DNA of 64,000 bases from assembly GCF_001691555.1 (NCBI RefSeq), contig NZ_MAYN01000001.1, positions 1 through 64,000 on the forward strand, read 5' to 3'. The stretch comes from Pantoea eucrina. GTDB lineage: Bacteria > Pseudomonadota > Gammaproteobacteria > Enterobacterales > Enterobacteriaceae. Under the pieces are notes generated by a model. The model was not told the origin of the DNA and searched no databases. It saw only the letters and a program-made list of their open reading frames with translations. A program made the translations under genes and the position numbers. Each line of letters begins with the position of its first letter. The stretch's first letter is position 1. Below, piece after piece: positions 15,636-24,438 of this stretch.

Positions 15636-17247
15636 CGATATTCACGCGGTCACGCCGGAATCAGAGCCGGTTGCGGTTGCGGCGGCTTCGCCGTGGCAGC
15701 CGCTGCGCCAGCCGGTGTTCCGCATGCTGTGGATTGCTACCGTGGTGTCCAACGTGGGTTCATGGATGAACGATGTGGGCGTCAACTGGACGATGCTGAC
15801 GCTCAGCGCCGATCCGCTGAGCGTGGCGCTGGTGCAGGCGGCGGCCAGCCTGCCCATGTTCCTGTTTGCCCTGCCGTCCGGCGTACTGGCGGACATTATT
15901 GACCGGCGTAAATATCTGCTGTTTTCGCAGCTCTGGGTATTCATCGCCGCAGCCGGCCTGACCGTGCTCTCCTTTACCGGACACGTGACGCCGCTGGTGC
16001 TGCTGATTGCCGCCTTTCTGATGAGCGCCGGCGCGGCGATGAGTTCACCGCCGTTTCAGGCCATTGTGCCGGACCTGGTTGAAAAACATGAGCTCAGCCC
16101 GGCCATCGCGCTTAACTCGCTGGGGATCAATATCAGTCGCGCCATCGGCCCGGCGCTGGGTGGATTGATTCTGTCGTTTGCCGGCCCGTGGATGGTGTTC
16201 ATGCTCAACGCTCTGTCGGTGCTGGGCGTGGCGTGGGTGCTGTACCGCTGGAAAGAAGCGCCCGGCGTGCAGCGCCTGCCGCCGGAACACTTTTTCTCTG
16301 CCGTTAAGGCGGGCATACGCTACGTGCACGCGGCGCCGGTACTGCGCAACGTGCTGATGCGTACCGTGGCGTTTTTTCTGTTTGGTAGCGCTGGCTGGGC
16401 ACTGCTGCCGCTGGTCGCGCGCCGCGAGCTGGGCTTAGGCCCTGGCGGGTACGGCATCCTGCTGGCCTTCATTGGCGTCGGCGCGATTTGCGGTGCCGTC
16501 CTGCTGCCGCGCCTGCGTAAGCACCTTAATCCGGACCGGCTCATGGTGCTGGCCAGCCTGATGTTTGCTGCCACCATGCTGGCGCTGGCGTTCGTGCGTC
16601 ACTTCTGGCTGCTGAACGCATGTGAGTTTTTTACCGGTTTTGCGTGGATTGCGGTGCTCTCAACGCTCAACGTCGGCGCGCAACGCAGCGCCGCAAAATG
16701 GGTGAAGGCGCGTGCGCTGGCGGTTTATCTCACGGTGTTTTTTGGTTCGATGACCGTGGGCAGCACTATCTGGGGCCAGCTGGCATCCCATTTTGGTATA
16801 CCGCTTTCACTCTGCGTTGCCACGCTGGGCATGGTACTGGGCTGTCTCACCGTACTGCGCTGGCGGCTGGATCAGGACCCCAATCTCAACCTGGACGTCA
16901 GCAATATCAGTGAGACTGTGCCGGCGCTGGATATTCATCACGATCGTGGCCCGGTGCGCGTCAGTTACGAGTATCTGATCCGCACAGAGGATGCGCGTGA
17001 CTTTACTCTCTGCATACAGGATATGCGCCGCGTTCGTCGCCGTGGCGGGGCTGATAACTGGGCAGTATATGAAGACATTTTACAGCCTGGCATCTTTGTT
17101 GAAACTTTTGTGGTCGGTTCGTGGATGGAACATCTGCGCCAGCTGGAGCGCTACACCATGAACGACCAGAAAATTCAGACGAGGGTCTATGCCTTCCATC
17201 AGGGTGAAAAGATGCCGCAGGCCCGCTATCTGGTTGCGCCGGTATAA
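15622..17247 (+). CDS. MFS exporter of the transmembrane secretion effector (MFS_3) type, with C-terminal soluble domain
   Basis: 541 residues from ATG 15622 after AAAGGAG. Residues 20-420 form a 12-helix MFS carrier with the MFS_3/EntS-like signature (PVFRMLWIATVVSNVGSWMNDVGVNW, LPSGVLADIIDRRKYLL). Residues 440-541 form a soluble ferredoxin-like domain (VSYEYLIRTEDARDFTLCIQDMRRVRRRGG ... ETFVVGSWMEHLRQLER) like the antibiotic-monooxygenase-like tail of this family. It probably exports a small molecule handled by the flanking hydrolases. Confidence 0.85.
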   Translation: MTQVNDIHAVTPESEPVAVAAASPWQPLRQPVFRMLWIATVVSNVGSWMNDVGVNWTMLTLSADPLSVALVQAAASLPMFLFALPSGVLADIIDRRKYLLFSQLWVFIAAAGLTVLSFTGHVTPLVLLIAAFLMSAGAAMSSPPFQAIVPDLVEKHELSPAIALNSLGINISRAIGPALGGLILSFAGPWMVFMLNALSVLGVAWVLYRWKEAPGVQRLPPEHFFSAVKAGIRYVHAAPVLRNVLMRTVAFFLFGSAGWALLPLVARRELGLGPGGYGILLAFIGVGAICGAVLLPRLRKHLNPDRLMVLASLMFAATMLALAFVRHFWLLNACEFFTGFAWIAVLSTLNVGAQRSAAKWVKARALAVYLTVFFGSMTVGSTIWGQLASHFGIPLSLCVATLGMVLGCLTVLRWRLDQDPNLNLDVSNISETVPALDIHHDRGPVRVSYEYLIRTEDARDFTLCIQDMRRVRRRGGADNWAVYEDILQPGIFVETFVVGSWMEHLRQLERYTMNDQKIQTRVYAFHQGEKMPQARYLVAPV

Positions 17248-17292
17248 AAAGCGCGTTTCTCAATGGTGTTTACTTAAAGGTAAGGATAAATA

Positions 17293-18114
17293 ATGAGTAC
17301 AATCAAGACTGCAGATGGTACCCGGATTTATTACAAGGACTGGGGCAAAGGAAAACCGGTGCTGTTCAGCCACGGCTGGCCACTGGATGGCGACATGTGG
17401 GACAGTCAGCTGAATTTTCTGGCTGAGAAGGGTTATCGCGTCATCGCGTTTGACCGCCGTGGCTTTGGCCGTTCTGAGCAGCCGTGGACCGGCTACGATT
17501 ACAATACATTCGCCTCCGACATCAACGATCTGATCACCTGCCTGGACCTGCAGGACGTGACGCTGGTTGGTTTCTCAATGGGGGGCGGTGATGTAACACG
17601 TTATATCAACAACTACGGCACCGCACGTGTTGACGGCCTGGTACTGCTGGGCGCCGTCACGCCTATCTTTGGTAAAGCAGATGATTTCCCGCAGGGTGTT
17701 GATCACTCCGTGTTTGCCGGCATCCAGGCCGGTCTGCGTAAGGACCGCGCGCAGTTTATCAGTGATTTCGCTGCCCCTTTCTACGGTATCAATGCCGGAC
17801 AGACGGTGTCTGAAGGCGTGCTGACGCAGACGTTAAATATCGCGCTGCTGGCTTCTCTGAAAGGGACGCTGGACTGCGTAACGGCATTTGCCACGACGGA
17901 CTTCCGTCCGGATATGGCTAAAGTTGACGTGCCGGCACTGGTTATTCATGGCAGTAACGATCAGATTGTTCCGTTTGAATCAACCGGCAAACTGGCAGCA
18001 GAAATGATTGAGGGCGCACAGTTGAAAGTGTATGACAATGCGCCGCATGGTTTTGCGGTTACGCATTCCGATCAGCTTAATGCGGACCTGCTGGCATTCC
18101 TGAAGTCGCTTTAA
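17293..18114 (+). CDS. Alpha/beta hydrolase of the non-haem chloroperoxidase/arylesterase group
   Basis: 273 residues with the whole catalytic triad: S95 in GFSMGGGD, D223 in HGSNDQIVP, H252 in NAPHGFAVTH. The oxyanion loop FSHGWPLDGDMW is the group signature. Members hydrolyse aryl esters and can perhydrolyse short acids. Start ATG 17293 follows AAGGATAA, 45 bases after the exporter. Last gene of the amidohydrolase operon; a terminator follows. Confidence 0.88.
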   Translation: MSTIKTADGTRIYYKDWGKGKPVLFSHGWPLDGDMWDSQLNFLAEKGYRVIAFDRRGFGRSEQPWTGYDYNTFASDINDLITCLDLQDVTLVGFSMGGGDVTRYINNYGTARVDGLVLLGAVTPIFGKADDFPQGVDHSVFAGIQAGLRKDRAQFISDFAAPFYGINAGQTVSEGVLTQTLNIALLASLKGTLDCVTAFATTDFRPDMAKVDVPALVIHGSNDQIVPFESTGKLAAEMIEGAQLKVYDNAPHGFAVTHSDQLNADLLAFLKSL

Positions 18115-18164
18115 AAATAGCTAACTTAAGCATACACATCCGGTCAGCGGAGACCGCATAAAAA

Positions 18165-18190
18165 ACAGCCCGACATCACTGCCGGGCTGT
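18165..18190. terminator. Bidirectional terminator
   Basis: ACAGCCCG (18165-18172) pairs with CGGGCTGT (18183-18190). It has a TTTC side on the plus strand and five A on the left, which are T on the minus strand. It serves the hydrolase operon and the convergent pirin gene. Confidence 0.7.
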
Positions 18191-18244
18191 TTCATCTAAT
18201 ACAAAGGGCGGAGGGCTTAATCGGCTTCCCAGCCGTTTTTTTAC

Positions 18245-18970
18245 TTAACGCGTCGGATGATTAACCTCTACCGGGCGCAAATCAAACAGCAGCACTTCAG
18301 CATTATGCCCATCGGAAAACGTAAGCTCAGTCTCATTGCGTACACGCGCACCGTCACCTTCACTGAAAGAGACGCCGTTGACGGTAATACTGCCCCGCGC
18401 AACGTGAATATAGGCATAACGATTTTCCGGTAATGTAACGGTTTGCTCCTCACCCTCATTAAACAACCCGGCATAGATGCGAATATCCTGCTTAATTTTC
18501 AGGGAAGAATCAGCTCCGTTCGGAGAGATGATGAGCCTGAACTGCCCACGCTTATCCTCTTCCGCAAAGCTAACCTGCTGATACTTCGGGGCCGTGTTTT
18601 TTTCGGCAGGAATAACCCAGATCTGCAGGAAATGCACGCCCGCCTGTGGTGAGTGGTTAAATTCACTGTGGGTGACGCCGGATCCTGCACTCATCAGCTG
18701 GACATCCCCGGGAACGATGACGGAGCCCGTGCCCATAGAGTCCTTATGCGCCAGTGCACCGTCCAGCACATAGGAGATGATTTCCATGTTGCTATGTGGG
18801 TGAGCGCCAAAGCCACGCCCACCAGCAACCTGGTCATCATTAATAACCAGCAGATCGGAAAAACCGGTTTGTTTCGGATCCCAGTAATTTGCAAATGAAA
18901 AGGTGTGACGTGAATGTAACCAGCCGTGGTCACCCAGACCGCGGGAATCTGACAGACGTTGTTCGATCAT
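18245..18970 (-). CDS. Pirin-family bicupin (YhhW-like)
   Basis: 241 residues. The N-terminal pirin cupin carries the Fe-binding set H58, H60, H102 and E104 in GFGAHPHSNMEII and SGVTHSEFNHSP; the C-terminal cupin begins near 160 (IRIYAGLFNEGEEQTVTLPENRYAYIHVARG). YhhW-type pirins have quercetin 2,3-dioxygenase activity in vitro and respond to redox stress in some bacteria. Single gene with its own upstream region. Family call firm, physiological substrate unknown. Confidence 0.9.
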   Translation of the reverse strand: MIEQRLSDSRGLGDHGWLHSRHTFSFANYWDPKQTGFSDLLVINDDQVAGGRGFGAHPHSNMEIISYVLDGALAHKDSMGTGSVIVPGDVQLMSAGSGVTHSEFNHSPQAGVHFLQIWVIPAEKNTAPKYQQVSFAEEDKRGQFRLIISPNGADSSLKIKQDIRIYAGLFNEGEEQTVTLPENRYAYIHVARGSITVNGVSFSEGDGARVRNETELTFSDGHNAEVLLFDLRPVEVNHPTR

Positions 18971-19344
18971 GATGGTCTTCTCCAGAAGTGTTCAGTAAAA
19001 CGCGTATTCGCTTCGATGGAGTAAAATTAACGTAAACATAAAAAGCCGTAAATGCTGCAAAAAAATAAATAGATTATCATTTTAGTGGACAATCCCGGTT
19101 CATCTTTCCTTGTCAGAAAGAGGGCGCGCGCACAAAAAATAAGCGCTTTTTTTTAAGCTTAGCTCAGGGTAAGTATGGGATTTTAACCACGTGAATAGCT
19201 GTTTGCTGTCATCACATACAGATTGAGAGGTCCGGGATAAAGGAGAACAGGCCAGTCTGAGGTATCTCTACAAAAAAACGCCCCCTTCAAACCCTTTTGT
19301 CGCAGTTTTTTCATTTCAGCCAGAAGAGTAAATTGCCAGGTCAA
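18971..19344. other. Intergenic stretch upstream of the pirin gene
   Basis: Holds the pirin promoter region (AT-rich 19020-19080, on the minus strand) and an A/T-run at 19130-19158. No gene seen. Confidence 0.4.
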
Positions 19345-19577
19345 TCATGGTTCTTTCTTACTGTGTATATCCAGTGGAGCAATAGCCTGTTGCAGATGTT
19401 CCAGAAACGCCTTTACTTTCATCTGCAGGTATTTTCTGCCGGAACAGAGCGCATATAGCACCAAATCTTCGGGCTGGCGGTTACAGTTAATTTCAATGAG
19501 GGAGCCGTTATTCTGAATCTTATCGAATAACAGGTGATTGCTCTGGGTAATCTTATAGCGGTCACACTTTGATTATT
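19345..19577 (-). pseudogene. C-terminal remnant of a LysR-type regulator
   Basis: The minus strand from about 19577 to a TGA at 19345-19347 reads ...SNHLLFDKIQNNGSLIEI...EDLVLYALCSGRKYLQMKVKAFLEHL. This matches the end of LysR effector domains, where '(L/I)..V(Y/L)P..R(Y/F)LP.KVR.F(I/V)..L' is typical. There is no start, no helix-turn-helix part, and a stop precedes it in frame. It lies divergently upstream of the inositol-like operon, where a regulator gene would be expected. Confidence 0.6.
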
Positions 19578-19688
19578 TAGCATCAGCCCTTCATATAAAT
19601 GATGGTTTTACCTCATTGAACCGATAACGGTTACGCTGATGCTCTCCTTATAGTGCTCTCACATTGACCTGTAAGGAGGGATATCCTG

Positions 19689-20606
19689 ATGAATTCACGT
19701 ATTCAGTTAGGTGTCAGCCCGTTAAGCTGGACCAATGATGTTTTGCCCGATCTGGGCGACACTATTTCCCTTGAAATCTGCCTCAAACAGGCCGCGTCTG
19801 CTGGCTATCAGGGTATTGAACTGGGCAGGAAATTCCCCCGGACGCACGCTGCATTGGCCCCGTTACTGCATGAGGCCGGTCTTCAGCTCGCTTCAGGCTG
19901 GCACAGCGGTTTTCTTGCCGATCGCAGCGTTGCTGAGGAAATCGCGGCCGTACATTCACATGCAGAGCTACTGAAAGCGTCGGGTGCCAACGTCATGGTT
20001 TATGGCGAATGCGGCAGAATGCCAGGCGCTCATCCGCTGGACAAACCCCTGTCTTTTTCTCCGGCCTTACGCTGTCTGAATGTTGATGATTATGCCCGCA
20101 AGGTCAGCGAGTTTGCCGACATTCTGCTTAGCCGGTACGGCCTGAAACTGGCTTATCATCATCACCTGATGATGCTGGTTGAACAGCATCATGAACTGGA
20201 TGAATTTCTGACAAAAACCTCCGAGAGCGTCGGTCTGGTTCTGGATTCGGGGCACGCTATCGCCGCTGGGGTCGATCTGAAACAGATAACAACGCGGTTT
20301 GGCCACCGCGTAGTGCATATACATCTGAAGGATATCCGTGCGGATATTCTTCATCGGGTGCAGAAGGAAGATCTCAGCTTCAATGATGCGGTACGTGCCG
20401 GACTCTTCACTGTGCCGGGTGAAGGCTGCATTGATTATTCTTCGCTAATTGATTTTGTTACGCATTCAGACTATCGGGGCTGGCTGATTGTCGAAGCCGA
20501 ACAGGATCCGCAAAAAGAAGAGCCGTTTGCTGCCGTCTCCCGGGCATTTCGCTGGACACAAAACACCTTTCTACTGTCCCTGCCAGCAGAGGAAATCGCA
20601 CAATGA
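19689..20606 (+). CDS. IolE-like inosose dehydratase / sugar isomerase-epimerase
   Basis: 305 residues, TIM barrel of the AP-endonuclease-2 superfamily. The opening GVSPLSWTNDVLPDLGDTISLE is close to the IolE (myo-inosose-2 dehydratase) signature. Metal ligands are plausible in YHHHLMMLVEQ (about 156-160), DSGHA (about 190) and HIHLKDI (about 217), with Glu in VEAEQDP near 265. ATG 19689 follows AAGGAGGG. It is coupled by ATGA overlap to a Gfo/Idh/MocA dehydrogenase, the normal company of IolE. It may act on a different cyclitol or keto-sugar. Confidence 0.78.
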   Translation: MNSRIQLGVSPLSWTNDVLPDLGDTISLEICLKQAASAGYQGIELGRKFPRTHAALAPLLHEAGLQLASGWHSGFLADRSVAEEIAAVHSHAELLKASGANVMVYGECGRMPGAHPLDKPLSFSPALRCLNVDDYARKVSEFADILLSRYGLKLAYHHHLMMLVEQHHELDEFLTKTSESVGLVLDSGHAIAAGVDLKQITTRFGHRVVHIHLKDIRADILHRVQKEDLSFNDAVRAGLFTVPGEGCIDYSSLIDFVTHSDYRGWLIVEAEQDPQKEEPFAAVSRAFRWTQNTFLLSLPAEEIAQ

Positions 20607-21778
20607 AAGAAAAACTCAATATTGGTTTAATCGGATCGGGTTTCATGGGGCAGGCGCATGCTGATGCTTACCGCCGTGCGGCAATGATCTATCCCGATCT
20701 GCCAAAACGTCCTCATCTGTATGCACTGGCCGATCAAAATCAGGCGCTGGCTGACGCAAATGCCACGCGCTTCGGTGCAGAAAAAGCATATGGAGACTGG
20801 CGGGATTTGATCAACGATCCACAGGTAGATGTAGTGGATATTACCTCGCCTAATTATCTGCACTATGAGATGGCGCTGGCCGCGATCGCGGCCGGCAAGC
20901 ACGTGTATTGTGAAAAGCCGCTGGCCGTCAGCACCGAAGAGGCGCTGCAGATGACGCTGGCAGCAGAAAAGGCGGGCGTCAAAACGATGGTAGCATTTAA
21001 CAACATTAAAACCCCGGCAGCCCTGCTCGCAAAACAGCTTATTGAGAATGGCGATATCGGTATACCGATCCGCTTTCGTGGCACCTTTGATCAGGGCTTT
21101 TATAACGATCCGCAACTCCCCTGGTCCTGGCGCTGCTCTAAAAAGCTGGGTGGCAGCGGCTCACTGGGCGATCTGGGCGCCCACACCCTTTCGGTCGCGC
21201 AGTTTTTGATGGGGGATATCAGCGAGGTGACAGCCAGCGCACAAACTTATTTACGTCAGCGCCCGGTTCCCCGGACGGATGCCGGTTATGCCAGCCGCAT
21301 TGATGAGCAGGCAGAATGGCGCGAGGTTGAGAATGATGACCAGGTTCAGTGCCTGGTGAGCTTTGAAAGCGGTGCCAGCGGCGTTGTTGAGTCTTCACGC
21401 CTGTCCGCCGGCCGCATTTTTGGTGTGTTCTGGGAAGTTTCCGGAACCGAGGGCACTATTTATATGGATGGTGAACGTTTCAATGAGCTGCAGGTGTATC
21501 GCTTCAGTGATGACAAAAACGATCGCGGCTTCAAAACCTTGTATGCAGGCAGTCAGATCCCGGCTTATTCAGGCTTCTTCGGCTTTGATTTTGGTGGCGG
21601 CGGGCTCGGTTATTTTGATGTGAAAGTCATTGAAGTCCACGACCTGGTACTGGGAATTTGCAGTAAAGACGATTGCTATCCGAACTTTGCCTTTGGCCTG
21701 CAAAATCAGCAGATCCTGACCGCTATCGAGCAGTCCATTGCATCCCGTCAGTGGGTTGCTGTGGCAGATAATCGCTAA
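20603..21778 (+). CDS. Gfo/Idh/MocA-family NAD(P)-dependent oxidoreductase
   Basis: 391 residues. Rossmann motif GLIGSGFMGQAHADAY (8-23), the family EKPLAV lysine motif (about 110-115) and catalytic-region GDLGAHTLSVAQFL (His near 197). This length and the NDPQLPWSWR stretch resemble cyclitol or sugar dehydrogenases that work beside IolE-type dehydratases. It overlaps the IolE-like gene by four bases, so the two are translationally coupled. Substrate inferred as an inositol isomer or keto-sugar. Confidence 0.85.
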   Translation: MKEKLNIGLIGSGFMGQAHADAYRRAAMIYPDLPKRPHLYALADQNQALADANATRFGAEKAYGDWRDLINDPQVDVVDITSPNYLHYEMALAAIAAGKHVYCEKPLAVSTEEALQMTLAAEKAGVKTMVAFNNIKTPAALLAKQLIENGDIGIPIRFRGTFDQGFYNDPQLPWSWRCSKKLGGSGSLGDLGAHTLSVAQFLMGDISEVTASAQTYLRQRPVPRTDAGYASRIDEQAEWREVENDDQVQCLVSFESGASGVVESSRLSAGRIFGVFWEVSGTEGTIYMDGERFNELQVYRFSDDKNDRGFKTLYAGSQIPAYSGFFGFDFGGGGLGYFDVKVIEVHDLVLGICSKDDCYPNFAFGLQNQQILTAIEQSIASRQWVAVADNR

Positions 21779-21801
21779 ATCAGCGCTGAAAAGGAGTCAC
21801 T

Positions 21802-22842
21802 ATGTTCCCCTCTTTTTTACCCGTTCCGCGAATACCTTCTGAAACGTCTGTACCCGTACTGCGCTGGGGCATTATTGGCCCCGGCTGGATTGCTGAACAT
21901 TTTGCCCGCGCACTGAAAGAACATACCGGGCAGCATCTGGTTGCAGTATCAGGAAGAAACAGAGTAAAAGCCCAGGCATTTGCTGAACGCTGGGCAATAC
22001 CATCAGTTTTCAGCAATCCCGATGAAATGCTGGCAGTGGACGATCTGGATGCGATCTACATCGCCACACCGCATAACCATCACTTTCCGGATGGCATGAA
22101 AGTGCTCAGTGCAGGCAAACATGTACTGATTGAGAAGCCTCTGGCTCTGAATGCCAGAGAGGGAGCGACCCTGCAGGCACTGGCCCGGGAAAAAAGCCTG
22201 CTGTGCATGGAAGGAATGTGGTGTGACTTTACGCCAAAATATGATGTTCTGCGTCAGCTATTAACAGATGGCGTATTAGGCGACGTTCATACTCTGACCG
22301 CCGATCATGGTGAGTTTTTTACGCAGGATCACCGCATTTTTAACGCCGATCTGGCCGGCGGACCAATGCTGGATCTGGGTAGTTATCTGGTTTCGCTGAG
22401 CGTAATGGTGGCAGGCGCGCCGGTTCGCGTTCAATCCAGTGGACAGCCGGCACAAGGCAATGTTAACGGACAGGCTTCGATGCTGTTTGAACATGCCAGC
22501 GGCATGCATTCCGTTCTGAACACAACCTTGTTCAGCAATACTCCAGGCGGTGCAGTGATTGCCGGGCGCGATGCTACCCTGGTTCTGGCGGGACAATTTT
22601 ACGCGCCCGGTGGTTTTGTACTCACCTCAAGCCAGGGCAATCATTCACTGTTCTGGGAAGAACCTGCCAACCGCTACACGCAGCTGTATCATGAGATCCA
22701 GCATTTTTCCTGGTGTGTGGGGCAGGGATTAAACGACTCCCCGGTTCGGCCTTTATCCACATCACTCATGACCCTTACAGCGATGGATAAGGTGAGAGGA
22801 CAGCTGGGGATCGTTTTCAATGAAGAACGCGGAAGCGTGTGA
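21802..22842 (+). CDS. Second Gfo/Idh/MocA-family oxidoreductase
   Basis: 346 residues: Rossmann WGIIGPGWIAEHFARAL (21-37), IEKPLALNAREG (about 112-123), catalytic region GGPMLDLGSYLVSL (about 186-199). The sequence is closer to trans-dihydrodiol/glucose-fructose-type dehydrogenases than to its upstream neighbour, so this is not a recent duplication. 23 bases separate it from the preceding gene, with AAGGAG before ATG 21802. Last gene of the three-gene sugar operon. Confidence 0.85.
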   Translation: MFPSFLPVPRIPSETSVPVLRWGIIGPGWIAEHFARALKEHTGQHLVAVSGRNRVKAQAFAERWAIPSVFSNPDEMLAVDDLDAIYIATPHNHHFPDGMKVLSAGKHVLIEKPLALNAREGATLQALAREKSLLCMEGMWCDFTPKYDVLRQLLTDGVLGDVHTLTADHGEFFTQDHRIFNADLAGGPMLDLGSYLVSLSVMVAGAPVRVQSSGQPAQGNVNGQASMLFEHASGMHSVLNTTLFSNTPGGAVIAGRDATLVLAGQFYAPGGFVLTSSQGNHSLFWEEPANRYTQLYHEIQHFSWCVGQGLNDSPVRPLSTSLMTLTAMDKVRGQLGIVFNEERGSV

Positions 22843-22884
22843 CAACAGGGGTTGAGGATCAGCAGCACCCGCAGCTTATCCTCA

Positions 22885-22905
22885 CAGGAGTGGTCCTGAT
22901 TTTTT
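22885..22905 (+). terminator. Terminator of the IolE/Gfo operon
   Basis: CAGGA (22885-22889) GTGG TCCTG (22894-22898) followed by A and six T. Short stem but a good T tract, about 40 bases after the stop. Confidence 0.55.
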
Positions 22906-23156
22906 CCGGAGTATCCTGCCATCGGGCATAGCATTCTGCTTGCCCGGAATTTTGCCGCAGCGCCTGCGACCGCCTGAGCTTACAGGATTAAGCCGGTAAA
23001 TCAGCAATGTCTTCCTTATTCAGATACTGATGGCAACAGCCAGCTTACCTCAACAGGCTTACTTATCGTCCGCGCAGCGAGAAAAGCCGATGGTAAAATG
23101 GTGACGACAGGGTTTTTCTGCTACATCAAATATAACCTTCCGGCCACGACTTTCTC
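22906..23156. other. Intergenic stretch, nothing recognised
   Basis: No protein-like frame or clear site; downstream sides of two convergent genes. Confidence 0.35.
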
Positions 23157-23552
23157 TCAGCCTTTGCCCCAGTGCATATTCTGGATAACAACTCTGTATC
23201 GATCTCTATCTTCAAAGGTAACGCCATTGCGATCCCAGTAAGGATTAAATGATTTAACTCTGATGAAGCCAGCCTCATCCATATTTATACAGGTGGTTTG
23301 CCAGCTATCTTGCCCGGGAATGTACAGAATCAGGAGATCTTCATGTGAGGGTGAAGGCAGCACCGGATGATCATGGCACTGGGTAAACTCAAGGTGCCAG
23401 GATAACCCCTTCAGTCCTAACATGTACCCGCTGAATCCATCGTGGTTTGTGAAATCACCGATTTTTTCTAACCCAAGACCGTTACAGTACATTTCACAGC
23501 TTTTGCTGAGTGCGGTGACAGGTCTGGCTATCCTCATATGCTGCAATACCAT
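23157..23552 (-). CDS. VOC-superfamily (glyoxalase/dioxygenase-like) protein
   Basis: 131 residues with the paired beta-alpha-beta-beta-beta VOC pattern: RIARPVTALSKSCEMYCNGLGLEKIGDF and LSWHLEFTQ in the first half, INMDEAGFIRVKSFNPYWDRNGVTFEDRDRYRVVIQ in the second. The metal-type positions (H, E in WHLEF; D/R-rich DRDRYRVVI) are partly conserved. It belongs to small VOC proteins of unknown substrate. Head-to-head with another VOC gene at 23651. Confidence 0.72.
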   Translation of the reverse strand: MVLQHMRIARPVTALSKSCEMYCNGLGLEKIGDFTNHDGFSGYMLGLKGLSWHLEFTQCHDHPVLPSPSHEDLLILYIPGQDSWQTTCINMDEAGFIRVKSFNPYWDRNGVTFEDRDRYRVVIQNMHWGKG

Positions 23553-23650
23553 AAATACCTTCTTTTATGTTGGCTTACCCTGGCATTCTGGCAACGAATT
23601 CTGTGAAAGCCATCGGGTGTATGCTGCTATAGTCAAAAAAGGATCAAGAA

Positions 23651-24070
23651 ATGACTGAATCAAACAAACCTTACTGGAACCGAATGGTTCCCGAGCTGAC
23701 CGTAACAGATCTGTCCGCGTCCCTGAAATTTTATATCGAAGTGGTTGGCTTTAGCATCATCATCAGACGCATGGAGCCAGATTTTGCCTATATCACTCTT
23801 GGCGAGGCGCAGCTAATGCTTGAGCAATATCATCCGGACGGATGGAATACGGCAGAACTCGTCAGACCGCTGGGACGCGGTGTAAATTTCCAGATAGAAG
23901 TGGATGACGTTGACCAGATATTCGCTCGTGTAAATACCCACAGCGTAACGTTATATCGGGGTCTCACCGATAACCACTACAGTACTGGCGAAACAACCGC
24001 CTGTCAGAGAGAATTTCTTGTGCAGGATCCGGATGGATACCTTCTGCGGTTCAGCCAGTATATTGAGTAG
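23651..24070 (+). CDS. Bleomycin-resistance-like VOC protein
   Basis: 139 residues. WNRMVPELTVTDLSASLKFYIEVVGFSI begins the first VOC module, YITLGEAQLMLEQY closes it, and NFQIEVDDVDQIFARV ... REFLVQDPDGYLLRFSQYIE is the second module with the usual QDPDGYLLRF end. Similar proteins sequester bleomycin-type glycopeptides; many carry no resistance function. ATG 23651 follows AAGGATCAAGAA. Divergent from the other VOC gene, with 98 bases between them. Confidence 0.78.
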   Translation: MTESNKPYWNRMVPELTVTDLSASLKFYIEVVGFSIIIRRMEPDFAYITLGEAQLMLEQYHPDGWNTAELVRPLGRGVNFQIEVDDVDQIFARVNTHSVTLYRGLTDNHYSTGETTACQREFLVQDPDGYLLRFSQYIE

Positions 24071-24438
24071 CACTCCTGCCGTTTTTCACGAACCTCTGCC
24101 GGCGTTCAGCGTTAACATGATAATACGCCCGCACCTGCAGACGTGCTCAGCCCTGATGATTTTGTCGTGCATACATGCCTGTGCACTGAGATCATGATTC
24201 CCGGGTGTATGCAGACCAGTTCCATACAATGATTTACAACAAAATCATGCGAAACGACACGGGACAGCAGGCGTGCCAGACGCAAGTTTTGATGCGGGTT
24301 TATAACCCGCATACGCGGTAAACGAGTTTTGCAACCACTCTTACAAACGGAAATGTGTCTCGTTACGCTTTATTTATCTGCTTTCTCCAGCCAGGCTTTT
24401 TTGCTGCCTAACGTTTCTAAACCGACCAGGAGAAAGCC
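24071..24438. promoter_or_regulatory. Leader/promoter region of Mn catalase with a perfect hairpin
   Basis: No gene is seen. ATGCGGGTT (24292-24300), TAT, AACCCGCAT (24304-24312) form a perfect 9-bp inverted repeat about 125 bases before the catalase start. It lacks a T-run, so an operator or leader hairpin is as likely as a terminator of the upstream VOC gene. Confidence 0.45.
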
